A stretch of DNA of 64,000 bases, taken from positions 1,805,809-1,869,808 of the forward strand of contig CM074822.1 of assembly GCA_037447605.1 (NCBI GenBank), read 5' to 3'. Position numbers and translations under genes: made by a program. This stretch comes from Zygnema circumcarinatum. Its lineage: Eukaryota > Streptophyta > Zygnematophyceae > Zygnematales > Zygnemataceae. Shown here piece after piece: positions 1-9,781 of the stretch. How positions within the stretch are numbered: position 1 is the first letter of the stretch; every line of letters begins with the position of its first letter. Under the pieces are notes generated by a model, which did no database searches, was not told where the DNA came from, and saw nothing but the letters and a program-made list of their open reading frames with translations.

Positions 1-739
1 AAGGTTTAAGGCGACAGCCCCGCAAAGCCAATCGCAGGTCGACAAGTGCCCTTTTGGATCGAATCGGCCGACGTTTGTTCACAAACAATAAACCATAAAC
101 CAGAATCCAGAAACCAAAAGCCAGCACTTGGGGTCTTGATTCGAGAATTGGACAAATTGAGAATTTGAGATCATTGCGAAATGTGAACCGACCCTTGTGG
201 CTCGAGTTTGCATTTGCAGTTTACAGTTTACAGTTTGCAGTTTACAGTTTACAGTTTGCAGTTTGCAGTTTGCAATTTGCAGTTTGCAGTTTGCAGTTTG
301 TAGTTTGCAGTTTGTAGTTTGCAGTTTGCAGTTTGCAGTTTGCAGTTTGCAGTTTGCAGTTTGCAGTTTGTCGTTTGGAGTTTGTAGTTTGTAGTTTGCA
401 GTTTGCAGTTTGCAGTTTGCAGTTTGCAGTTTGCAGTTTGCAGTTTGCAGTTTGTAGTTTATAGTTTGTCGTTTGGAGTTTGTAATTTGTGGTTTGCAGT
501 TTGCAGTTTGCAGTTTCTGGTTTATAATTTCTAGGTGCAGTTTCTACCTCCTGAGAACTTTTGTAATATGTTTTTGTTTTTAAATCGTGCAAATGTCGCC
601 ATTGCCACATGGCCGCTGTTCATTGGCCAGGGGAGCCCTCCCTCCCTCCCTCTCCCTCGTCGCTGCTGCCCACAGTGAAGTGCTGCAAACTTGGCATTTT
701 TTGTGCTGATTTTGCCTTCTTTGTTGCTGAATTCTGACC
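1..739. other. Upstream intergenic region
   Basis: No gene is supported here. It holds the heptamer minisatellite and about 200 bases upstream of the first ATG at 740. That stretch includes a pyrimidine-rich run (about 635-665) that could be part of a promoter or 5' leader. I found no clear TATA box. Confidence 0.6.
197..535. repeat. Degenerate 7-bp minisatellite, TTTGCAG family
   Basis: About 45 head-to-tail copies of a heptamer TTTGCAG (CTGCAAA on the other strand). Variants include TTTACAG, TTTGTAG, TTTGTCG and TTTGGAG. The order of variants suggests local duplication of short blocks. Because the unit is not a multiple of 3 but cycles every 21 bases, all frames read as repeated peptides, so the ORFs here are not genes. 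The 7-bp period equals that of plant telomere repeats (TTTAGGG), but the GGG is missing. Confidence 0.93.
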
Positions 740-3700
740 ATGGCGGCTCTGCAGCAGTTCTCCGCTGTCGCCATGCTTTCAGCTGACAGACGAAATGCAT
801 ATTCTATGCCTTTTATCTGTCCCGCTTCTCCTTGCTGCGGCTACCTTGACACGAGCAGCTCAGCAGCAGCTGCATTTGGTGGCCGGCATCGCCGAAAGCA
901 GAGCTTGAAGCCGTTCTGTTCTGCGACGGCCTCTGCCAATCGAAGCTCGCGCTCCATCAAAGCGCAGAATAACTCTAACGCTGTCTCGACAGTAGAGTAA
1001 GTGGACATGGCTGCCCGTGACGGGCACATTCCCAGTGGAAGGAAGAGTTCTATTTTTTCAGCTCAGAGTTACAACAGAAACAGACTGCTTTCGTTTCTGG
1101 TTCCGAACTTGCTTTCCCTCCAGCCCCTATTATATTGTTCAGGGGAGTCAGGATGCGATAAAGGGTACCATTCCCTCAGCTGATAATAAAATACAAATTC
1201 CTGGTCTTGGCGTGTTCCCTATCTTTTTTTTTTTTTTGAATAGCATTTCTCTTTCTCATTCTCTCGCTCTCTCCTTCTCCTTCTCATCCCGCGCACTTCT
1301 CTCCCCTTCCCACGCTGTCGTGGAAAACCAATTCAGCAACTTCAATGCTCAGGTCAAGCTAAATGTATGTCTTTGTCTGGCTTGCCTTTGATTCCTACGT
1401 AACCTATTCATTTTCTATGCCTTTTTCATGCAGCGTCTCCCTAGTTTGTTGCATTTCGTTACATAGCCCGCAGTTCATTGTTCTCACTTGCATTCACTCA
1501 ACGGTTTCTGATTGTCCCGCCGACTTGCAATGCAGAACAACTCCTACCATTGATGAGGCTGTTGCAGTCGTGAATGAAAACATAACACTCGCATTGAGAG
1601 AGCTTGAGGTGAGTTTTTCCCTTAACAAAACAGATATGTTGCATTAGTCGGACTTGCAAGGGGGCATGAACTAGAGCACTTTATATCGAACGAACCCAGC
1701 TTTTGCTGCATTAGAATTGATAGCTTCTTTCGTACAAGCCCTCGCTTGCTTTAGTATCGCATCAAACACAGATTTCCCGCCGCTCCCCTCTCCCCTGCAA
1801 GTCATAATGTCTAACATACCATCACCGCCCTCTTTCGGTGCCACAGAACAGTTTGGCAGCCCTCGACGAAGAGTTCCTGTCAAAGTTGCCAAAAGACCTG
1901 CAAGTAGATGTAAGTTGGTTTGCTCTATTTTAACCGGAAATTTGTTCAGTGGATCTCCTAGCACTTCGTCTGAACCTCACCATTTGTAATTTTTCTCTCA
2001 CTTCTTTTTATTCTCACCGACACCTGTCTCTCCATACCTCGCCTACCTCTCTTCTCTCTCAATTTTATTCCGCCCCTCATTCCACCACTCCGTCCTCATG
2101 AGCAAGTCGTCAGTATGATGAAACTCAAGTTTGGTTTCCATTGCAGGTTCGTGATGCCGGCTTTGCGATTGGCAGCGGCTCCCTTGCGAGCGAGGTGCAA
2201 ACAGACCTGAGTGTGCCCTCCCTGAGTAATGCCTCCTGCTGAGCCTTATCTGCGTTTGTTTTGCTTTTGGCGATTCTTTCTCCTCATACATCTGCAGCTG
2301 GCAGTTGAAGTCTGTTTGGTCCACGAAAATGACCTAAGGAGAGTGGCATGGAGGGTGTCATTTTGAGCATGCAGGCGAATTGTTCTTTGCGGAGCAAAAG
2401 CTGGTTTAGGAATACAGTTCTGAAGTGGAAGCCTGCTATTGAAGTTGTCCTTGCTTTTTATTCCCATTGCGTGTTGACCAGTGTGGCGAGGACGCAGCCG
2501 AAGTGCTCGTCCAGCTTGGAGCAGCTTTTGAGGCATCCAATGCGGCATCTGCAACTTCTGCAGCCTCTGCTTTGATCCTCCCGGCCACTAATCTGCCCTA
2601 TCACAGTAGCAGCCGTGCATGTAATCCCTCCCATCTCTACTTCCATCTACCACTGTTATATCCCTCGTTGCCAGTGTGCAGTGCAGAAGGCAAAGGGGCA
2701 CAGGTCGCTTGTTTCATGACCATTCATTCATTCATTCACACGTGTTCTGCGATGTGCCTTTGACATGCAGATTTGGGCAAGCGCCTTGTCGCCGCTTCTC
2801 GATACTTAGCCTCCACGGGATCCTACGGCGAGGGGGAACTTGCAAGGGTAAGTCATACAATTGTCCTTCTACCCTCCATCCCTGTGCTTCTACCTTCATC
2901 AATTTGTTTCTACCCTCCATCCTTGTGCTTCTACCCTACATCCTTGTGCTTCTACCCTTCATCCTTTGATTAATAATACTGGGTTTTTGTTAGTCTACAT
3001 TGATCGCCGTTCCAAATTCTCCTTCAGTATGCACTTCTTGTTTCTCTCCTTAATGGGTGCTTTCTCACTAAGTGGCTGCTTACGAAAGGCTCTCCCATCC
3101 TCTCCCTCTCCAAGGGAGAGCCGATCCCTCCCCTCCATGGGACACCCATAGACTCGTTCCGGCTAAGGCCTGGCCTGCACCGGCAGAGCTGCCGGCCGGC
3201 AGCTTCCAGTTCTCCTGCCGGCCGGCAACCCTTAGCGCCTTGTCGGTGGGCTTGACCGCCATCGACCCCATCGTCCAGTTCCAGCTCGCCACGTGTCAAT
3301 TTTGGCGCTGACGTGGCTCAGGCCACGTAGGCGATTTCCTGACAGTTGCTCGCTCTGTTCAACGGAACAGATGTACGGTATCATGTGACGAATCATGATC
3401 GTACGAACGTACGTATAGTCTTACTGGAGGCAGAAAAAGACCAGTTCTGATAGTGTGAACGCGGAACGGATCGTTTTTGTCCACGTGGCAGGTGGCGAAG
3501 GCGCTGAAAGCTGCAGGAGAGGCCATTGCCGTCGGCGCGAAAGAGGAGGGAACGGAGGCGGCGGGGAGCCCTGCAACGCGGACTTTGAAGGTGAGGCGAA
3601 GGGCCTCGGTCAGTGCTGCAATGAGAGGCAAGTGTTGCAGATGTGGCTTTCTTTCTTGGGGTTGTACAAGGACAGTTTATTGTGTTTTCGTTTGCAGTTA

Positions 3701-4603
3701 GGATTATTCGCTGAACAGAGGGAAGGAGGGGCTGCTATTGGAACATGTGAAGGGGCTGACTTTATGCAGTTTTAGGGTTGCAGTTTGGAAGCTTGCAGGT
3801 GAATGTAACTCCCACGAAAGCGTTTATTGGCGCGGGGTTTTCGGCTGTTTTCGGGTATTTCGCTATGCTTATGAAGTTATTGAGAGGGTCAGGGCTAAGC
3901 AAGAGATTCTTCTTTTTGTCTCTTTATATTAATTCAAATTTGATGGAATCTCTACGGGATGAAAGCCCGACGCTGGTCGAAATGAGATTTGTTCCGCAAA
4001 AGTTCACCTTTTTTTTCCTTTGTAAATTGCCCCATGCAGAATACTATGTTGGAAATTGGCGAGTTCCCTTCAAGCTGTTTCTGAGGATTCATTGAATTAC
4101 GCCAATGATAATGCCCTCGCTCTGGCTGTTGTAAGCGCATCACTTTCCTCCCCCTCTTTCCGTTACTTGGCTTACCTTTCCCTCGTCTTCTACTCACAAG
4201 AAGACATTCTCATTCACGCCCCTCTCACTGGCCGGGTTTAATTGTTTTGTGGCTGTCGTTGGTATTGCGGACCGAACTATCGTCTCAAAAGCTAGTTATC
4301 TAAAGGCAGGCGAGTCTTCAGTATTGCGACATGGTTGCTTCTGATTTAGATTCTGATTCTGATTCTTCTGATTTGGACTTTTGAAGGATCTCACTGCTAT
4401 AGTCCGCACTGTCCTCGCGAATGCTTATGCTTATCTTTTTCCTGTGTGATGTTTCAAATTCTCTTCCTTGTGGTTTGCAGTCTCTTCGGGGAAGTCTTTT
4501 AGCAGCCTTTTACTCTTCCGCGCTGTTGAGCAGCGTCACTACCATCAGTCTCGTGGTGTTTGGAGTTCAACTGAGTTCAAGCAAAGAGTCTTCTGACGCG
4601 TGA
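740..4603 (+). CDS. Unrecognised, probably plastid-targeted membrane protein
   Basis: Eleven exons join in phase: 740-996, 1536-1608, 1847-1909, 2147-2194, 2482-2620, 2771-2847, 3492-3590, 3799-3854, 4040-4130, 4387-4443, 4481-4603. They give about 360 residues. The first ~80 residues are rich in Ser, Ala, Arg and Lys and poor in acidic residues, like a chloroplast transit peptide. The middle is helical and Ala-rich (segments such as LGKRLVAASRYLASTG and VAKALKAAGEAIAVGAKEEG). Two hydrophobic stretches follow: one around KAFIGAGFSAVFGILCWKLA and one near the C-terminus (LLAAFYSSALLSSVTTISLV). This suggests a soluble N-terminal part anchored in a plastid membrane. I do not recognise the family. 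The weakest joins are the donor at 2620 and the GTGTGA donor after 4443; the other junctions are conventional GT-AG. Confidence 0.72.
3187..3328. repeat. GC-rich palindrome cluster inside an intron
   Basis: Within the 2848-3491 intron there is a perfect 18-bp palindrome AGCTGCCGGCCGGCAGCT (3187-3204), a 12-bp palindrome TGCCGGCCGGCA (3216-3227) and a small hairpin, ACGTGGC-TCAG-GCCACGT (3311-3328). The segment is more GC-rich than the surrounding intron and lies near CGTACG motifs (about 3400-3415). It could be a fragment of a mobile element or a local foldback. No terminal repeats or target duplications are evident. Confidence 0.55.
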
Positions 4604-5392
4604 GGTGGTGGGCAACCTCTGTCAGTGCTTCAAGGATTTTTTCCAAGGGCTCCCTTTGAAGTCACAATCTTGCAGCAATGTCACAATTCTCTCCCCTTTT
4701 GGTGTGTGTGCTGTTTGCTTTGCCTAGAAATCCCGAAAGTTGATCTTGTTTATATTGTCCAGTTTTGGCTCTTTTTGCTTGTTGGTTGTCCCTTATAGGG
4801 CTTGCGTCTGTATAGGCAGTGAGCGAGTGCTGGGTTAGGCGGTTGATTAGGGTTACAGAGATTAAAGTGGATTTGGTTGCCAAAGGGCTGTAATAGTAAT
4901 AGCCGTGGAAATTGTAAGCGGAAGCGGTGTGTGTATAATTCTTACTCAAGAGCTCGGTCGGGTTGACGTGGCTACCCCCTTTCTAAGATTCCTTAAAGTA
5001 AGCCTTGGTTGATCCTTGGTTGAATCGTTGATGGCGTGTTCCTTAACCGCGACTATTCTGAGGGTGTTGCAAGCCCTTTTGAAGGGATGGCTGAGCCCTA
5101 ATCCAATAACGTGACGCTCCTGCTTCGATTACTTCAAAACTGACCCTCGTTTCTTGCTCGGGACGTGCTTCCATGAAATATTTACCAATCTTTTTGCTTC
5201 GTCTCTTAGATGGCCCCACCATCGCGAGTTCTGCGATAAACCTCACACACCATCGACAGATTCTTGCAGACCGATTTTGAAGACTTGAATGGAAGCCATT
5301 TATGTGCATGTGACTCTTTGGCATGTGAATTACGGCGGACATGGTTCTCCCACACAGCTATAAGTGGCAACCTGGTTATTGCCGCACTTGTG

Positions 5393-5460
5393 CAGCATGC
5401 CATGCCATGCCATGCTATGCCATGCTCCAGCCAATGCCATCCCATGCAGCATGGCATGTG
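5393..5460. repeat. CATGC/ATGCC microrepeat
   Basis: Repeated CATGC and ATGCCATGC units, with a few substitutions, run for about 65 bases. They resemble the larger CATGCCATG array at 62768-63000 near the other end of the window. Confidence 0.7.
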
Positions 5461-5477
5461 GGCATTATATGGTGAGC

Positions 5478-5512
5478 CACGTGGCCGGACCACGTGGGCC
5501 TCGCGCCACGTG
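5478..5512. promoter_or_regulatory. Cluster of three G-box (CACGTG) elements
   Basis: CACGTG occurs at 5478-5483, 5491-5496 and 5507-5512, each as CCACGTGG or CCACGTGGG. G-boxes bind bHLH and bZIP factors in plants, including PIF, HY5 and ABF types. Three in 35 bases, about 490 bases upstream of the Kelch start codon, make a good candidate light- or stress-responsive element. Function is inferred from motif only. Confidence 0.6.
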
Positions 5513-5998
5513 GCCGTTGCCAATTCGTTGCAGCCACTGAACTGCACTGCAGCCTTCACAATGACGGCGACCCTAGCTGGCACTGCCACGTATGACCACA
5601 GCGGATAGGCGCACACTCACTGGGACCGCTCGCAAATGCCCAAAATATGTTTTCACACGTGTAAATAACTGTTCTGATATGTCGGGTTCGAGTTGAGTCA
5701 GTTCCGTGCCACAGTTGAACAGTTGTGCCACAAAACGCGTTACTGGAAGCATAAAGCCGATCCAGGACTCGGCTCAACTCCCCTCTCCCGCGTCGAGCCA
5801 TCGCGTCGAGCTGCGTCCCTCCCTCTCCCTCTCCTTCCCCTCTCCCTCTCCTTCCCCTCCCGCCATGCTCCCTTCCTCCTGTACTAATTCATCCCTGCCT
5901 GTCTTTGATTCGCCGTTGCCTGCTCTTTCGAACCTTTCTTTCTTCCTTTTTTGCGTCCCTGCGTCCTCTCCTCCCTCTCTCAGTCACCCTTCCCCGCC

Positions 5999-8835
5999 AT
6001 GGAGGAGCAGCAGCCCCTCCTGCCAGGGCTGATGGATGAACTCGCGCTCCTCTGCCTCGTGCGCACCCCCCGGACCAGTCACAAGGTGCCACATTTCCCC
6101 CTACGCCTCCCACCCCCCTCTCCCACCGCGACGAGCGGTCGCAGTCACAAGCGGACTGCCTTCAGCTAGAGTCCCTCTCCATGAAAATTGTCGTCTGGAG
6201 TTTGAACTTGCAAAGTCAATAATGATAGTTTTAAAATCAGAGGTCTTTTTGCCAGTCGCTTTTCCTCCGCTCTTTTCTGTTCTCTATTTTCCCGCTCTTT
6301 GCTCTTCATTAATCTCTCCCTTCTTCTCTCCTCTTCTCTTTCTCCCCCCCTCCGCTCCCCCCCCATCGCGCCACTTATTTCTCTCTTTATCCTTTTCCTC
6401 CCTCTCTCTCTCCTCCACTCTCACTCTCTTTCCCTCCACCCCTTGGGTGCAGGCTATGCATGCTGTATGCCGAGGATGGCATCATGTCCTCCGTGGCGCC
6501 GAATTTTATCGACTTCGGCGCCGAATGGGTCTGACCGAGGGTTGGCTTTATGTGCACTCGAGAAGCCCAACTTTTAGAAACTATCTCCGAGCACTTGATC
6601 CTGCAACAGGGACATGGCATATGCTTCCCCAGCTTCCGCATTTTGGAGTAGGCCAGGTACGTCCAATCCCCCTTATAAGCTAAAGCCGCTTTCCTGGTAG
6701 GCTAGAGAACCGTCAGAATTGCAGAAGCCATACATAGCTTCTAAGACTGAGCTTCACTTTCTACCTTCACGACCTTCATGAACTATTTTCGTTCACCGCA
6801 TTACATACAGTTACGAGCATCCGATGCATTGCAATGTTTACTTGACAACAGCAACTCCAAATCCTGACCAGCGTTGCCTTCACATCATGTGAAATTGAGC
6901 ATTCTGAACTTTGGAACACGTCGACCCATCCGGACTCTCAAAAGGATAATTCTTAAACATTTATCGGCTTCGCCTTTTACTCTCCGTGTTGCAGATTAGA
7001 GGCCTTCGATGTGCAGCTGTGAAGGGAAGGTTGTATGTGTTTGGGGGGTGGCGAGAGGGGGGTCCGTGCTTGAATGAAGCTTACTGCTTTGACCCTTGTT
7101 TCAACGTTTGGACGAAAGTGGCGGACATGGCTTCGCCGCGGTGTTATATGACGAGCTGTGTCATCGATGGCTGCATATATGTGGGGGGAGGGATGGCCCA
7201 TCCATGCCGCCGCTTTAGTTCCTTCCTCGTCACTGCTGAAAAGTACGACCCGGAACAAGACAGGTACAAGCAACAAGCCCACAGAAAACCAAACAAAAAA
7301 AAAAAAAAAAAACAAAAAAACAAAAAAACAAAACAAAAACCGAACAGGTTGAGAAAAAAAGAAAATAAAGGTTTTGGCTTCTCAAAAAGGAAAAACTTTC
7401 AATACCAGTTTATCGGAGAAAACCTTATGTTTGTGAACACGATTCATTTTGAGAAATGAGAAACGAATTTCTAATTTATTTATTTCTCAATACAAATTTT
7501 ATGGAGAACCAATTGAATTGAGATTTGAGAAATTAAGTAAACTCGTTTCTCATTTCTCAACCTGTTCGGTTTTACGGTGCTTTCTTTTTTGGTAGTTTCT
7601 CTTTCTTTTGGGTGGTGGTGGGGGTTGGGGACGGTTTAAGGCAGGTCTGGATAGGGACCTAGCTGGAATGTCAGACAGACCTGCAGGTAGAGGAGAGGGT
7701 TGGAACGGGTAGTAGAAGGTGACAACAAGAGAATACAATACAATAGCAACAACAGCAACAATAAATAACAATAGCAATAGCAATAACAATAGCGTTGCTC
7801 TTTTTTAACAACATAAACTCTTAGTCCTTTCTATTTTCATCCAAACTGGAAGCTTGCTTTATAAAGGGACGGTATGCATGAGAGCATCACTACTGTTTGC
7901 GGATGCGGGAAATAGGAGACTTGTAGAAGCAGGAGAGAGAGAGAGAGGGAGGGCGAGAGAGAGAGAGAAAGGGAGAGAGAGAGATAGAGAGAGAGAGTTA
8001 CCGCGAGATTTGCAATCGAATCCCCTCACAAGGTCTTGTTGGTTGAGTTTTTGCAGGTGGATACCGATTGCCAACATGCTAAGGCCCCTGGACCTCTCTT
8101 TGGGCGTCTCATATGCCGGCCAGTTCTTTGTGAGGGGAAGAAACCCCGAAAGCTCACAGGTTTGACTTTATTTCATGGAACTCTGATTGTCCTGAGAACT
8201 CGGACTTCGATTATAATACGTTAGGCAATTTCCGGAGAAGTGTATCAATCTGTAGGTTATTTGATTTATCGGTTTGGAGGGTGCAGGTGTACAGCCCGGA
8301 AAGTGATGAATGGTCCTTTGTTTCTCGAACTTCATACAAGTTCATAGAAGCGTTGATGACTCCCTGCGCAAGCAAAGGGGCCCTGTTTATGTCGCTGATC
8401 AACCCCCTTTCAGTGAGTCCCTCCAATCAGCCTTTGTATAAAGTATCTCGTAGCGTTCAAGCGTCAATCTCAACGCTTTCGGTGCTTGGATTGAAATCTC
8501 AAATGGGTTTTTAGGGTACTCTCTGTTGGGGATGGCAGACTTGGGAATCCGAGAAAGGAGTGTGGAAGAAGGTGGAACGAACAGACTTCATATCGAAAAG
8601 CTTGGTCCCCCTGTCGCAGAGGCATCTTCAATATGCGTGCATGACATTTCTCGAGGGGAGGTTGCTGCTTGTGAAGGCGAACTCGAGTGTTGTCGCCGTT
8701 GAGTTCAAGGGCCCAATCAAGTTCGAGGAAGAGGGAGGAGGCGGAGACTTGGCCGTAAAGAGCATCGAGTTCGTGAGCCGAGGAGACGCCTTTGTGGATG
8801 AAGCGGCGGCGGATTGCTTTGTGGTGGAGGTGTGA
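5999..8835 (+). CDS. F-box/Kelch-repeat protein
   Basis: Six exons join in phase: 5999-6085, 6453-6656, 6995-7263, 8057-8159, 8287-8412, 8515-8835. They give 369 residues. Residues ~6-55 form a plant F-box: LPGLMDELALLCLVRTP, then AVCRGWHHVLRGAEFYRLRR, split by the first intron. GLTEGWLYVHS follows, the typical linker of plant F-box/Kelch proteins. Kelch blades are visible as GRLYVFGGW, AYCFDPCFNVWTKVADM, CIYVGGG, AEKYDPEQDRW and VYSPESDEWSFV. F-box/Kelch proteins bind SKP1 in SCF E3 ubiquitin ligases and present substrates through the Kelch propeller. The substrate cannot be read from sequence. Intron 3 (7264-8056) is enlarged by a MITE-like insertion and GA repeats. Confidence 0.88.
7336..7573. 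mobile_element. MITE-like foldback element in Kelch intron 3
   Basis: A 21-bp perfect terminal inverted repeat (core AACCGAACAGGTTGAGAAA at 7338-7356, its complement at 7553-7571) bounds a 238-bp AT-rich segment. A second perfect 18-bp inverted pair lies inside (7449-7466 and 7543-7560). There is no coding capacity. Size, AT-richness, nested inverted repeats and intronic position fit a miniature inverted-repeat transposable element. An A-rich run (7297-7335) abuts the left end, so I cannot define a target-site duplication or superfamily. Confidence 0.7.
7930..7998 (+). repeat. GA-rich microsatellite
   Basis: An interrupted (GA)n tract in Kelch intron 3, just upstream of the exon starting at 8057. 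Confidence 0.85.
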
Positions 8836-9781
8836 AGTTTGGTCGAGAAAGTGTCGGCGGAGTCTTAGTCTTGAAAGATGACAGATGTCGGAATTCCTTT
8901 GTTAATAAAAAGGTTGGGAGGGGGCGGAAGGGGGNNNNNNNNNNAGAGGGGGGAGAGGGGACGACGTCGATGTATAGGATGCAACGGAAGTAGTTTGTGT
9001 GCACTATGACTGGAGAGCAGCATGGTCCCATTTGGGCATGTTCTGCATGTGTTGTGTGTATAGGGGTTTAGTTGTGAAGCATGGCAGGCCATGGATCGTT
9101 CGATTGTTCCATAGTAGTAGTAGTAGTAGTAGTATAGTGCGATAGCTTGGGTGTGGACACTGTCTCGTCCACTTCTCATGTAATATGACACGTACACTTC
9201 TGAATGCAAAGATTTTGTGTTGTGTTCCTGGTCGACAAAATGCATGAATCAAAATGCATTTTGATTTTCTTAATGAAGGAAAAAGTTCTCCTCAAGGTGA
9301 CTTTCAAACCGTCCACAAAAATGTGTGTCGGCAACCGCAACGGGCGGCCGTCGACGTGAAACGGACAACGTCATGTCACATGCGTCAACCACGTCACCAC
9401 ACATGCGATCCGCGCACCCCCTGAAGCCTTTCGCGCACACCGTTTATCCAATCAGCTGCCGTCACACGTCTGTGCTCTGACAATAATCGCCCGATACGGA
9501 GGGATGTTGGATATCATTTCGAATATCGGGATATGGTGTCCCGCGTGTCGGCCAGTGCAGGAAGCAGGCGTTCTAGCCCTAAAATTGTTGCTGCAGACCA
9601 ATTCTGTGCTTTGACTCTTTTATTTCAGCGCTGAGCGCGCCCTTTGCTAACTGAAGGCGGCTCTCTTCATGTGAATTCCTGGCCTTGAAGGTAAAGCACT
9701 GGTGGAGATGCGGTAAATACGAGCTGCAGACGGGAGGATGAAGTAGGAAAGGAATTGGAAGGTGGCGCCAGTTGTGAAGCC
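8836..9781. other. Intergenic region with assembly gap
   Basis: This is the 3' flank of the Kelch gene and the promoter side of the next gene. It holds a 10-N gap (8935-8944) in a G-rich run and a short (TAG)n array (about 9114-9135). No gene is supported. Confidence 0.6.
8935..8944. other. Assembly gap (10 N)
   Basis: Ten N bases flanked by G-rich sequence. True length is unknown. ORFs read through it are not meaningful. Confidence 0.99.

Larger units (their letters stand above)
4604..5998. other. Intergenic region and promoter side of the Kelch gene
   Basis: No gene is supported. The region covers the 3' flank of the first gene and the promoter of the F-box/Kelch gene. It contains a CATGC-rich microrepeat (about 5393-5460), a triple G-box cluster (5478-5512) and a long pyrimidine-rich leader (about 5815-5998) directly before the ATG at 5999. 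Confidence 0.6.

Noticed and set aside
242-610. Cys/Leu/Gln or Lys/Leu/Gln repeat ORFs on both strands
   Set aside because: They are translations of the heptamer minisatellite, with no independent support.
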